Positions 1 through 12,775 of a stretch of DNA of 64,000 nt are shown here, piece after piece. Within the stretch, counting starts at the first letter, position 1, and every line of letters starts with the position of its first letter. The translations under genes were made by a program, and so were the position numbers. The stretch spans positions 4,216,001-4,280,000 of the forward strand of contig NC_082600.1 of the NCBI RefSeq assembly GCF_030936135.1. Direction: 5' to 3'. Source of the stretch: Gavia stellata. Its lineage: Eukaryota; Chordata; Aves; Gaviiformes; Gaviidae. The notes under the pieces are model-generated. The model had not been told where the DNA came from, ran no database searches, and was given only the letters and a program-made list of their open reading frames with translations.

Positions 1-170
1 CCACGTGCCCACACAGCAGCAACGGATCCTGCCTGGAGTCCCTTACTGCTCCCAGGACACATGGAAAAAAAATACAGGCAGCAGCAGGAGAAAGGGGATG
101 CTGTAAAAAAGCAGCTTAAGGGTGTGAGCAGATGCAAGGCGTCCGCTGTCCTGGAACCAAATGAAGCCGC

Positions 171-306
171 TGTGGAGGAAAAGAGGATTTTTCCGCTCGT
201 GGGATGACGGGTTAGCGGGAGCTCTGCAATGCAACTGTTGTGGAGGAGAAGAGGATTTTTCTGCTTGTTATGCAGGATGAGGGGTTAGTGGGAGCTCTGC
301 AATGCA
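171..306. repeat. Two-copy tandem duplication, about 68 bp unit
   Basis: Two adjacent copies start with TGGAGGA(A/G)AAGAGGATTTTTC and end with GGGAGCTCTGCAATGCA, at about 173-240 and 241-306. The copies differ by scattered substitutions and a small indel in the middle. This looks like a simple local duplication and no gene is involved. Confidence 0.8.
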
Positions 307-2055
307 GCCACATCTCCTGTCTCCCCAAATCCCACTTTCCAATGAGGATATTCCCACCCTCGTCAATAAAGTGTTGACGGCAGCCCCATCAAATTGCATT
401 TGTCTATTTGATGGGCTGTCTGCTGGGCAGAAATACCTCCCCAGCGGGACGACGAGAGGAGGGGGGCACGCAGGAGCCCCGCAGGCAGCACCCCATCCCA
501 ACCTCTGCCGGTCAGGCAGGCAGCACAAACCCCTGCCGCTCCAAAAAAAAAAAGAAAAAAATTTAAAAAATGAAGTTTTACTTTCTCTTTCTCTGGTCTT
601 TAATTGCAGATCAAAGCTGGCCCTTCAGGCCAGCACCGCCTGCCAGCAGCTGCTCCCGGGAAGGTTTCCAGGCCACCCTTCGGTGAGGGCTGCCCATCCC
701 ATCCACCGCCCCGCTCCTCTCCTCCTGCCTTCTCCTGCCTGCTCCTACCCCAGGCAGGGTCAATCCGTGCCCTTAACCCTCCCGCTGGATTGCTGTGGGA
801 ATTGAGGGGCTGCAATCCAGCAACTGGGAATGAGATCGGGTTTTTTTCCGGCTTCGCACGACCTCCGAGAAAGCGAGGGATGTGCGAGTGGCTCCAGCAT
901 CTTCTCACAGCCACCTCCGGGCTGTCCCCCGGGAGCCGCAGCCCGGCCGGCGGCGAGGGCTGCCCTTTGCAATAACTTCACTCTGCACGAGAACAGAGGT
1001 TTTTCTTTACAAAGCGACCACACACCGCAACGGTGACACCTCTGGGTACCATTTAAAGGGAATATAAGAAAAGGCACAACCCTAAATAACTCACCCAAGT
1101 GTGCTCCTGCTTGCATATACAGGCAACCAGCTACAGTCCCGGCAACATGAGAAATTACTTACATTACTCATTAATCATGCCATATGCTAAAATTACTGAA
1201 GTGAGTAATTAAATGCTCTGGGGCAAACACTTATAGCCAAAATACGAGCAACTCGCAAGCACAGCTCGCTCTGCTGGCCATCGGCCCAGGCCACACTGGA
1301 CCCTAACTTTAGAAATCAAGGGATTTCCGGAGACAAGAGCTGTGCTGGTAGAACAGGGACTACTTCTTTCCCCTTCTACCTTGAAATATCTACTCAGTTT
1401 TCCTTGGGGAGACAATTTAATTAATATGGGGTATGAGTGCTCTCTGCAGCCAACCTGTGCAGAGATGCTGCGGAGGGCAGGAGAAGGTAACGGAGAAAAA
1501 TGCGGCAGCATAAACACTAACCTGGGGGGGGGGTGGAAAGAGGGAAACAGGAGGATTGGGAAAGTGTTATAGCACGGTCTGCAAGACCCCAAGAGAGGGT
1601 TGGGTTGGAGAAAAAGGAAAATGCACGCTCCCCAAGCTGGGATGACCCCACCACCCTACAGCCACTCTAATTTTTGGCAAGCCGCGTCGGGCACCGAGGT
1701 GCGGGCAGATATCCCCCACGCCTTCCAGGAATGAAACACCCTGTGCAAATTCAGTGTGACAGCCCCGGGATGATTTTGCACGCCAGAAAGCAGCGGCCCC
1801 TCTCGCCCAGCAAGCGCGTGACCTCCCGGCCGAGATTAGTTCCTGCCTCCATCGTCAGTGCTCGGCTCCGGGACCCCGCGCTTGAGGACGTGTCTGACCC
1901 ACGGCGCAACACCAAGGTCACACACAGAGGAAGAAAGGACAGGCGGTGACCGAGATTTGCATGGAGTGCTTTGGTGTTTGCCTCAAGTAGCTCTTGATTC
2001 CTATATCTCTCATATATAGAAATATATAAATAAATAAAAATATATATGTCATGCC

Positions 2056-2273
2056 ACTGGGAAGCTCTTCCCTGGACTGCAGAGGTATGTGGACACCTAT
2101 TATATATAGATATAATAGCTGTATTTGGACACCTATTATATCTACATTTTACAGGTGTCCAAATAAACCTATTATATATACACCTACGTATAACAGGTGT
2201 CCAAATACAGCTATTATATCTACATTATATAAGTGTCCAAATACCTCTGCGGTCCAGGGAAGAGCTTCCCAGT
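2056..2273. repeat. Long imperfect inverted repeat (foldback/MITE-like hairpin)
   Basis: The left arm (2056-2134) and right arm (2195-2273) are reverse complements. By hand alignment they agree at about 72 of 79 positions with no net indel, around a loop of about 60 bp. The outer ends read ACTGGGAAGCTCTTCC and its complement. The inner arms share ATAGCTGTATTTGGACACCT and its complement, and AGGTGTCC also recurs inside the loop. Both strands can therefore be read into similar short peptides, which is a side effect of the symmetry. No clear target-site duplication is visible. It could be a non-autonomous DNA transposon, a foldback element or a hairpin from local inverted duplication. It lies in a FERMT2 intron, so the primary transcript should contain a long double-stranded stem. 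Confidence 0.85.
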
Positions 2274-3978
2274 CCCTCCAGCTCCAGCACCGTCTCCTCC
2301 CTGCATCCCGATCCCCCCTTCCCTCGAGCTGATGTGGCCGTCTTCCCCATAGCTCCGCTGAACATCTGGCTCCCAGCAAACACAAAGACGAGGGCTAAAC
2401 AAGATTTAATCGCTGTATTCAGCCACGTAGTTTCCGTCCGTCCTCAAACAGCTCGGGCTGGTAAGAGTCACTAAAAGGAGAGTGAGGTTTCCGGCAAAAA
2501 TCCTGCTTTCCCCAAAATCGGGAACATTTATTCCAGCACGTTGCATAGCAGGGGAGGAAATTCAGAACGACCCTTGCAGATGTGTCCCCCCTGCCTGGTC
2601 CTACCACAGCTGGGCTGCAGCCACCCGAGCGGCTTTTTCCCCTTCCACATCTTTAAATATTAGCATTATTCTGCCGGTTTGTTCATAAATACCCTGAGAG
2701 CCCTGGAGTTGAATAAATAGCTGCTTCAGGCCCATGTAAGGTTCTGACTGCTCTGCGGCGTCAGTAAAAGATCTCTTGTTACGTGATTAACTGTATCAGA
2801 ATTTCCTGACGTGACTCACTGCTAGAAAGATTCATCAGCAACCAAGCGGACGCCGGTGACCTCGCTGTCTAGCATGGCATTAAAAATGGCAATGGGAGAC
2901 AGGGGGGAAGCAAAATCGACTGGGAAATAATGCTGGCTAAGCCTTTTCTATTTTAAGGAGAAATTGCCCAATATTTATATTTAAAAAAAACCCAGGAAAG
3001 AAATAGCAAAGAGTCGTAATCAGCTATATATACCGACCTAACCACAGATGAGCCGGAGGCCACGCCGTAACACCGCACGTACGGCTGAGCTCTTCCTGCC
3101 TCACGAAATAACTGGGTCAGCCAAGAGTAACCCTGGCTGCTTTTTGAGAGCAGAAATAGATTTACTACGGCCGAGGTCGGGTTGCAGGCTCCTTTCGGAG
3201 GGGAGCAACCGAGAAGGACGCTGGTACGGAGCCCACACAGAGCGCTTATCTGAGTTGCTCAGAACGGAGTTACCATCTCCTGGGGTTTTTTTGGGGGGAG
3301 AAAGAAGCACCGGCTTCTGGGATTAGACATTTGTGAAGATGGGTAAAAAGTGATGCACAAAAGCAGCAGCCTGGGACAAGCCCTGTGTACCTGGTAGGAA
3401 ATGATCCATCCTTTCTTCTAGGGCTTCTCAACAAGAGAAAGGATCGTGAAGAGGAGTTGGGGAGGAGAGAGGGAGACTCGGTTCCTTCCCTCCACCAGAC
3501 AGTTTTACAGTGAAGCATCATCACTTAATCTCTAATATGATTTTCCACTGGAAGAGAACCCACAGAGCTGGCAGGTTTCCTATTTCAGGGTTTGTTTTTC
3601 ATCTAGCAAATAAATCTGCAGAAAAAAAATTACGACCCAACACCAGCAGCTTCGCCTCACCTAAGACAAAATCGAGAACAGCCTTGCTATGAAACAGAAT
3701 TCAGCGCAAAAACCGTATTTCTTTTTCTGTTTGCGGTACGATCGGTCCCGTTATTTAAGTATTTACACATAAAAGGTTAGATTTGCAAGGGAAAAATAGT
3801 GGATACCCAGGCTGCTCGATGCCCAGGTGACCGCTGGGTGTTTGAAGCTGGAAAATAACACTAATTTACTAAGTTTATGAGATGAGCACACATGCCGAAG
3901 GACAGGCAGGAGCCAAACTAAATGACGACCTCCCCATCGGCGGCTGAAAACTGTCGGCTTTCGGCACTCGCTACTTAC

Positions 3979-4212
3979 TGAACGTTTTGCAGATGTCAGA
4001 AACCGCCTTGAAGACCCTGTCCGAGAAGTTGACTTTCACCTTGACGTACTTCATGTTGGGCAGCTGAAGGCGAAGCAGCTTGTGCTGAGGTGTGAACTGG
4101 AGCTTGGCATCAGCCTGTATCCCGTATTTGTCCAACGTCCAGTGTGTTTTAAGGAGCCAAGTCTTCTTCTTTTCCCACCACAGCGCGTGATCCGACCAGT
4201 CTTTCTTGACAT
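3979..4212 (-). CDS. FERMT2: FERMT2 (kindlin-2) second coding exon: end of F0, start of F1
   Basis: Read on the minus strand, the exon follows a TTCTAG acceptor and ends before a GTAAGT donor. Its 234 bases give 2 bases completing an Asp codon, 77 codons, and 1 base of the next codon. The peptide starts [16 protein letters not shown], continues through [18 protein letters not shown] and ends [13 protein letters not shown] recognise this as kindlin-2 residues 53-130: the rest of the F0 ubiquitin-like domain and the first part of F1. Kindlin-2 sits in the cytoplasm at focal adhesions, binds the membrane-distal NPxY region of integrin beta tails and activates integrins together with talin. The phase matches the upstream exon at 23025-23181 exactly. 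FERMT1 and FERMT3 are the alternatives, but the wording fits FERMT2 much better, and the DDHD1 neighbour agrees. Confidence 0.97.
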
Positions 4213-6851
4213 CTAGAACAAAGAAACCATTTTACCAGTTAAAACCGGGACCAGAATTAGCCTTCAAAAGACAAAAGCAGAAGTTTAAATGCGTTTAACC
4301 AAGAAGCGACTATCGATCCAAAAACGCCGGCAGCCCTTTTCAGATACAAATAATTGCTTGTACTCAATAGCATCCAGAAGCCACCTCGGAGATAAAAGTA
4401 GGAAAGAACCCAAGAGGAATAAGCATGAGACACAACGTCTCCGTGGATCACTCAGCCCGGCAGCGATGAGGCTGGAGCATGAAGCCATGGGGTCATGAAC
4501 GACCCGACACCTTCCTCGGGAGGGATTTTGCACAGCTTTTTAGGTTAACTATCAATTCTTGGGTTTCGCCATCCCCACCAGGTAGGACACCTGCGCTACC
4601 CGAAGGTGAGTCCAGCCACCTCAGCACAAACGGAAAGCAGAACTAGAAGGAGGTTTGCAAGAGGAATTAAACAGAAACACCGTGTCTTTTCCAGGTCTTC
4701 CGGTTTCTACAAAAAAACCCCTGGAAAATTCCCAAATGAAACTAAAAGTTACTTCCCAAAGGAACAACAGTGCAAAACCCAACAGCCACGTCTCCTTCCA
4801 GCAGGGACGTAACCATGGGGTCTTTGAAGGTCACGTCCAAGTTGGGAAGCATTTGGGGAACCAAAGCACGGCGATAACTCCAAAAGACAGCCACCGTGCA
4901 ATATTTTCCCTAACACCCGGAATATTTTTCACTAACACCTGCCCTGCTCTCCCCGCAGCCCCCTGCCATTCCTGCAGAGCATCTTCCAGTCCGACAACCA
5001 CCGATCAGCGTTAACGGTGCAATGTCCCCCCACCACGCAGGAGAAAGGGAAGGAGAAGGGGAGGGAATGATCCAGGCACTGGAGCTGCGTTTTGCAAAAC
5101 TCTGCTTAGCCTAAGCCCTCCATCTCCAAAAATACCGACCAGGGGGTGTGTCAGCATTGACGGTGACAGCAGTGTGGACAGCCAAAGCTCTCGTTTCGAA
5201 CGAAAACCCAAACGTTTCCGCAGGATGTCATCTGGGCAAGCACATGAGAACCTCAAGAGGCTGCAGGACAAGTTACAGGGACGCTTCTGCACTCAATATT
5301 GCAAATGATAGAGTTACCAGTAAGTTTTGAGCTTATGGACTTTGTATGAGGATTATTTTAATTTTCGTAATAAAAAAAAGAAGCTTAAAAGCATGGCACT
5401 TTCCAGGTTAAGGCACGGGTAATAAAATAATTCCGTTTTCAGCTCCAGATCCTTCTCAGATCCCGGATTCCCAACAAGAAACATTAGTTTAACCCAAATT
5501 AAAACTGCCAGCTGATGTTTATTGCAACAGCTCCTTCCTCCATCCTTCGGCAGTGATGCTTGTGCATCGCAGGGCACCAGCCAGAAAGCCAAGGACAAAC
5601 CCAGCAGAGTCCAGGGACACAGCACCACACAGGCTGAAGGTACCAAGGAACACGCTCCAGGACAGACATCACGAAGACTATCCCCACGAGCCACGTCTGA
5701 ACTTAATCAGGATGAGAACAATGTGACAAACAAACTTTTTCTGTCCCTATCTAAAAACGGGATCTTGAGCTCAGGGTTACTGAGAAAACCCAGCAGAAGC
5801 TTTTTTTTTGTCTTTGAACTTCTGGTCTAATGGCATAATCATGGAGCCAGAAAGTGGAAATGTTCAGCTAGACTTTTCAACAGCTTTGTACAATCAAATT
5901 AAACAAAACCAAATATAGAAAAGCATGCAAACTTGCACAAGCCTTGGCTACTCTCAAAAAAATCTGAGAAATCATTACAATGGACTTTGGTAATGAAGTC
6001 CAACTTCTGCCCTACTGAAAGCTGAACAAATTGGCACTGAAAGTCTGGGGGAGAGAAAAAACCCAAGGCATTTTGAATCACTAACATTTATGCCTAACAG
6101 AAGAGGATTTGGGTTTATGCTGCAGATTAACCTTTCAGGCCATGGCACAAATACGCACAGCATCATCTTTCGGCCTGAGAGCAATTAACACTTTGAATTA
6201 ACAGTGAGATGTTGGCTATGCCCAGAAAGGTAAAGGTCTGTGGCTTCCCCACGGGGTAGTTATATATAAAAGGGCTTGGCAAATGTTTAACAGCTGACTT
6301 GCGGGGTTGGGTTTAACACTAACACGTTGACAAGAAAAACTTCGGTGCTTTGCAAGGCAGCAGGCATGACCCAAGGCTTGGAGCAAGCCTTGAACCCCAG
6401 GGAATGCCAACCCCCCGGTTAAATCTGATCAAAGGTTTATAAATCTTCACCACGGTCCCAAATCACAAGTTACCGATTCGTTGGGGTTACAGCTTTACGA
6501 CAAGGCTTATTATTTCAGCTCCGTCTTTTCCCATTTACTACTGTCTGTCGCAGGACTGCCCGTTTCATAGTTATCGGAGCCTGGGTAAGTCTCCAAGCAC
6601 TGCAAACGCATTTCAGAGATCCCAGACCTCAAACTCAAAAGGTTGCTACGGGTCCAAAACCATGCTGCAAATCGCAGCGGAGGTGTTTGCAGATCCAGAA
6701 GCTCCTCTGAGCTGCTAAATGCTACTTGCACATCCCTGAGCTGCTATTTCCAGCCACGAAGTGTACCAGCCTTAGGGTAACGCTGTCACGCAAAGAAGCA
6801 GAAATGGTCAGAGCCAGCAAGTGTTCATCAGCACTTCAATCAAAGCAAATT

Positions 6852-6976
6852 GTGTTCAAAAAACGTGTAGATGTGGCACTGCGGGACATGGTTTAGTGGG
6901 CATGGTGGTGTTGGGTTGGTGGTTGGACTTGATGATCTTACAGGTCTTTTCCAACCTTAGTGATTCTGTGATTCTG
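6852..6976 (+). mobile_element. CR1 LINE 3' fragment
   Basis: About 125 bp match the 3' end of the copies at 51477-52042 and, on the other strand, 61897-62335. The match runs from GTGTTC through the GGGACATGGTTTAGTGGGCATGG block and the TTGGACTTGATGATCTTACAGG block to the terminal GATTCTGTGATTCT. It is heavily 5'-truncated, as is usual for CR1, and noncoding. It lies antisense in the FERMT2 intron. Confidence 0.93.
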
Positions 6977-9017
6977 CAAAATAGCAGAAGAAACAGAATT
7001 GTTCGGTTCACCCATATTAGTCTAAATTGGGCTGATTCCTGCCTACGGCACGGTGTGGGGTAAGGAATGCCGGAGCCAACAGAATTTAGGTGTCCTCAGT
7101 GCAACAAAAAAGCACCCTCCCACCATGGTCATCTTGGGCAAAGGAGAGCACAGGGGGATCCCTGGAAATGAGCTGCGCACATCTGCGAGGGTCACAGCAA
7201 ATCACTGCCACCGATGCTCCCCTTCCAGGCAAGGAACCTGCCAGGTGAAGGCGGTGGGACTTTCGGGGAGGCTGCAGGGACTGGAGCTGTCAGTGGCGGA
7301 GGGGACGGGGAGCTCCAAGAGCCCAGCGGGAAAGGGAAGCACGGCGCTTCCTTCCCGGCATCAAAAATAATCCCCGCTCCCCGCTTCCTCCACCTCCCTG
7401 CGCAGCCTGAACCAAAACCTCGGCTGCTGGGAGCCCGGGAGGGCTGGGAGACCTGGCTGTGATTTTTATTTTTGAAGAGGATCCTGGTTTTGCATTTGCC
7501 TCCCAAAACCGTGCCAAGAGGCAGAGACGCAGCACGGGTGATGCTGAGGACATTTTGTACAGCAAAACCCAGGGAGGAAGCTTGCCGCTCACCTTGAAAA
7601 GCTGTTCAGATGGTCCTGCAAATGCAAGAGGTATCTTAAATCACCCAGACAGCTGTAGAGACCTCTGCGAGGACAGAACATTATAAGAAGAGATGAAGAG
7701 CTGCTCAATAAAGTGTTTTAAACCTTAAGCATCCTTCATTCCAATTCATGCCGGCGCCTCGCTGCAGTCACATCACACCAGCTTGTCCAGCATAATTACA
7801 ATTGCAGATTTTTATTCCCACAGCTACCACTAAATTCACATCTAGAATTCAAGTTGCAGAAAATAAGTCTTAATTGAGATGCATAGGAAGTGTATTTTAA
7901 TTCTGGGCTTGCTACTGCACAGAGCCACACGTACACAATTACCATTTAAGCAACAAAGCCGAATTTTGGTGAAGTGCGAAGATCGAAGATCGAGGCAGCC
8001 CCATCCACTCTCCCTGATGGCCCATTTATCCCAGGAGCTGGCTGCTCCAAACGCTTTCCCTCTGCCGATCCGTGGATTTTAAAAGGCCCTTTTCTGCTCC
8101 GCTTCTGCAGCAGCTATTGAACCTCCCTTCTTCAGAAGCATTACCGTCACTTGGCAGGCTCTCTGTGAGAGCTTATGACTTACTAGCAATAGTATACAAG
8201 TCTCCGGCGTTACATAAACACTGTATTTGCCTTGTTATTTCGGGATATCCCCTACTGCAGATGGGCCCTCCTTCTGAGCACTGCTCAGAACAAAAGAGCC
8301 CCGATACGACCGAATAAACCTCTTTTTTCCATCCCCCCTGCTCCCTGGCACACAGTTAAACCCCACTAGATTGATATTTGGAGAGCAGGAATCTCCAGCA
8401 GCGGTGGTCTTCACCTCTGGGAAAGGCTCCCATGGGGTGGCACCACATCCCCTTTCACACACGCATCCCTGATTAAATCCATCGGACAGCAAAGAGCCTA
8501 CGAACGCCTCCATCACCTTAACGTCGGAGGCAGATTATTAGAAAGCTCCTGCGTAAGCTCGAGTAGGTATGTCGGGAAATTCTGCAAGCCTGTCTGGTTT
8601 GCATCATGGTTTTTTCTTTGATTTTTGGAAACAAAGATTTGCAGCTGAAGCTGGTTTCCCTGCAATACTCTTTACTTTAGGACGGGCGGCGGATGCAGCC
8701 AAAGCAGAGGTTCCAGTTCATTTCTTAATTATAAGTGATGGCTTTTAGAGCAATGCATTCAAGTCTTCAGCCCTCCCGGAGGAGCAATCCTCCTCCGGTA
8801 CAAAACAGGGCAGAACCAAAGCCCATCCATCCCACTGGTTGTTTTTCCATAGGAGCGGAATTAGCACAGCAGCCCTCCCCGATCCTGGCTCTTCCAGCGG
8901 TGAGTGTGCACCAGGGGTGCCTTTAACGATGATTATTCCTGCTCTGGTCTAGTCACGCTCGGGAAGTCGAGGTAGCAAAATGCCTTTCCATCACCCACAC
9001 AACACCTCAAATTGTTC

Positions 9018-9238
9018 CATATATATATATATACGCATGCACAAATATTATGTATATAAACATACATATATACACACTTACATCATATATACATACACAT
9101 AAAATATATGCATATATAATACATATACACATAAAATATATGCATATATAAAATATATATACACATATATATGTGTCATATATACACACCCATACATTTA
9201 TACATACACACACACATATTAAAAAGCTATATATATAA
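9018..9238. repeat. AT-rich alternating purine-pyrimidine block (TATATA/TACACA)
   Basis: About 220 bp consist almost entirely of TA, CA and AT dinucleotide steps with occasional ATG and AAA interruptions, including repeated ACACATAAAATATATGCATATATA segments. It is a degenerate microsatellite inside the FERMT2 intron. The long alternating pattern may be prone to cruciform or Z-like structures. The 68-codon open frame through it is a by-product. Confidence 0.9.
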
Positions 9239-10535
9239 GATACGGTGCAAGGATTGAAACCAACTCACAAGCCAAGCATTTCTTCTTGCAAAAAGTGATT
9301 TTTGTGCTTGGCAATCTACCCAGAAAACCCCCCAACTTTCCAGCTTTTCAATGGGTTTGGTGCAGTTGGGCTGAAACTGGTCGAGGGTTTTTATAAGGAT
9401 GGAATTAAAAAAAAGGGGGTTGCATTTCTTTCTTTAAAATCAATACGCGATACACATTTTAGCGAAAAAAATACAGATGTGGAGAGCACATTTAAAACCC
9501 CGACTGCGGGCAGCAGACAGCTGGAGAGGCAGTTGGGAGATTAAAGTACCTTTAAGCTCAAATACCTGCTGATAACGCATTAATCCAGTGCTCGCAAGCC
9601 CCAAGGAGCGGCCAGGGGCTCTCCAAGCCAGAGGCTGGGTGTTGGCTGGTTACACACCCCTCTTGGGAAGCCGGCGGGGCAGGGGGGGGTGAAAAAAAAC
9701 TCCTTCAAAGGAAAAGAGACCTCCAGCAATAAATAGCTGGGGAGTGCCTCGTGTGCCCTGGGCGAGCTCGCCGGGTGGGGATGCACCCTCCTCTCCGTCC
9801 TCCCATCCCTTCGGGATGCACCGCATGGCTACCGTGCATGGAAAGCAAGGTTAAAGTATTTAAAAACTTGAAAAGGAGAGCAATTTAAGACTAAAAGTAC
9901 AGAAGAGGGGAGGAAAAAACCCCAAACACCACTAAAAATCGTTGCACGTATCCTCATGTGGTTGCTTTGGTAGGTTTTCCTTTTCCACGTACTATCAAGC
10001 GGTGTGTGTCAATGAGGCCTGAAGGCTAAAAGAATCAATACTGCAAATGTTCCCGAAAAATTCAGAAGTACCAAAAAATGGCTAATCCGGTGCACGGAGC
10101 AGGACGGAGGCGCTGGGATAGGGCAAGAATAAAGAAGCGTTTTACAGCCAAGAGCGCTGCTGAAGGTCCCGCTCCAGCCAGCGCCTGCTCTCGTGATCAT
10201 CAATATTATTTACTTTTCAGAAACTACTGACACAACCATTAAATACCGCTGCGTTTTCTTCCCCCACCTACGGACGCCAGTGCAGGGATCAGCTTCTGCA
10301 TCTCAGTGGATCAGCTCCAGACCCCCGCGGTTTGCCGGGGACAGCTGCAGGATCATGGCTTGCTTTTGAAAAGTCCTCCCAACCGGTGCAGGGACCGGGA
10401 TTTCGTGAGATAGATGTGCCCAGGCTGCAATGCTGGCCCACGGACCCTCTGCGACGCTGCAATGCCAGAGACCTAACCGGCTCATTTTGGGCTACCATCA
10501 TTGCTGTCAAAAATACAGCACAAAAAGCAGGCCAG

Positions 10536-10756
10536 AATTTTTACATATATTTATAGCCATCTGTATTCACCTATATATTTATTTATATATTAAATATTCA
10601 TTTATATAATATATATTTTTATATATCCATAAATACAAACACATGTTTATATATGTAAAAATATGAGCGCAACTATGTGTGTGCACATACATAAACACAC
10701 AGAGCTGTACCCATATTTTATGGGTATATACACACACACACACATACATCTATATA
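10536..10756. repeat. AT-rich simple repeat ending in a short (CA)n
   Basis: TATATTTAT and ATATATAA motifs dominate from about 10540 to 10660, followed by ACACACACACACACA near 10731-10745. This is low-complexity intronic sequence. Confidence 0.85.
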
Positions 10757-12756
10757 GCCGAACCCGTTGCTCCCTATGGGGAGGGCTGGGACATTGCGTC
10801 CTCGCCGTTCATACTGACGTCTTTACACCCAGATTCCTTTAAACATGCCAAAGCCACTCCTTCCAGGACAATTATGGAAACAAAAAATTAAAAACAGAGC
10901 TGTTTGCATTTATCTTGAGTCCAACAGAAATGCCGATGAGTTTTGCTGAGTGACACGGTCGCTGTCTTGGGGCAGAATCTATTTTTTAGTGCGGATTTGA
11001 ATCTTTTGGGGTACGGCGCGCGCCAGAATAGACTCTCCTCCACCCCGCAACGGGGATTTAATTGCAGAGCAAAGTTCAACGTGGAACAAAAATCCTTCCA
11101 GCCTCCGGTCACGACACTTGAAAAAATTATACTTTGAAACACGGAGATAAATATACTATGAAATTATTATCAGACTGCTGTAATGAAGCTGTAGCCACGA
11201 CAATCTGATGCTCTTGGTACTAATGAGATTTAAGAGGGGGTTTTAATCGCATGCCCTGTATGTATTTGACACAGGCTATGAAAAATATAGTCTACAGGAG
11301 CCACTCTGCAGCAACCACCTGCGGAAGGGCTTCTACCTACCAGTAAATACAAAGTGGTACCTCAAATTCTCCTGTATCTACCACCACGGGCAACTACCAC
11401 CGCTATTTAATCCTACTTTGTCTTCAGGAGAACATCTACACACATCCACGGAGGTGTCCAAAACAGGGCGGACCTATGCTGGAATTTAAATTTAAGAACA
11501 TTTCTTGCATGAAAAATAGTTTGACTTATTAAAAAAAAAAAACAACAAAATACGGACAAAAGCAGCCTTGTTCCCAACGCTGCGATTCCCGGGAGCGCAG
11601 AAGACCTCCCTCTCGTCCCGGCGTGCCAGGGGACTCGCACGGTTCATCGCCGCGAAATCCTGACGTCAAAGCACGCCGTTGTAGATGCGGAGAGCTATTC
11701 AAGAGCAATGAAAAAAAGGAGGAGGAAAAAAGAAAGCCTGTGGAGGACACTGAGCACGTCAGGACGCAAGGCTGAATGCAGATGTTCAACGCGTCCTTGC
11801 TCAGAAAAATTATGGAGCGTCTTCCGCTAAGGAGGGAACGTGCTGCTGCACTGCTGGAAAAAGAAGTGTCCTTTTATTGGGTTTACAAGTGAGGTTTACA
11901 AGGGCAAGCCCACGTCTCGAAGGGGCAGGGACAGTAACTGAAGTGCCGAAGAGGTGACAAAAAAATGCAGCAGTCAATCTTTTTGTTGCTCAAAACCACC
12001 GCCCTCCCCGGCAGAGCCCACCACCTACACAGCCCCGCACTGAGGCGCGGCAAAAGCCCCTGGGAAATCTCCCCGCTTGGTTTCTAAACCATTGGTATCG
12101 TTTCATAATCCACGTGCGGAGCAGAGACGCTGTACAAGCCCACACCGTCAATGAGCATCTTTGCAAAAGCAGGAGGCTGATACGTTGAACCCAAACGTGT
12201 GTGTCGTCAGCCCCGAAACGCTGCTCCTGGCAGCGCGGGGCTTTGCTCCGCCGCGCTCCAGCCGCTCGACCGGCGCGATGCTGAGCCTTCAAAGGTCTCT
12301 GCCGGAGCCGGGTCCGCACGCAGGATTCAGGGAGAAGAGCAAATCCCGACAAGCCTGAAAGTTACTTTTTTTCTAAAGTAAACTCTAGGAAGGAAGCTCT
12401 TTTGAGCATTAATAGGATTACTCAACTAGCACTTGGAAATTTAATTCATTAAGATGCCACGGCAGTATCTACTACTTGCACCGCTAGTACTAAAACACGA
12501 ATACCTCCTCCTACTAGGGCTGAAATGATTTCTCTTGTGCCGGCCACACTGACAAGCACCTTTGCCCTCAATGGATGCCGCTGACCTGCGGCAAGAACAG
12601 CAAAACCCCCTTTAAATTTGCTTTACAGCTCTGACGCTATCCCACAAACGCAAAAGGCACAGGCAATCCGTACCACAAGCTGTGAACCGAGCATATGGTG
12701 TTTGCCCTAGAGGTATCTACATACTTTTATTATGGTTTCATGCATTAATTTATTAT

Positions 12757-12775
12757 ACATATATATATATATATA
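12757..12775. repeat. Short (AT)n microsatellite
   Basis: An uninterrupted run of AT dinucleotides lies in the FERMT2 intron. It is a candidate length polymorphism and has no other apparent role. Confidence 0.8.

Larger units (their letters stand above)
1..3978 (-). other. FERMT2: FERMT2 intron, partial (after second coding exon)
   Basis: This stretch lies downstream, on the minus strand, of the splice donor of the 3979-4212 exon. I see no further FERMT2 exon in it: the expected continuation of the F1 loop, a lysine-rich segment, is not present in any minus-strand frame, so the next exon is left of the window. It holds a two-copy tandem duplication near the left end and a long inverted repeat at 2056-2273. 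A consensus AP-1 site (TGACTCA) occurs near 2814, but a 7-mer alone is weak evidence of a regulatory element. Confidence 0.8.
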
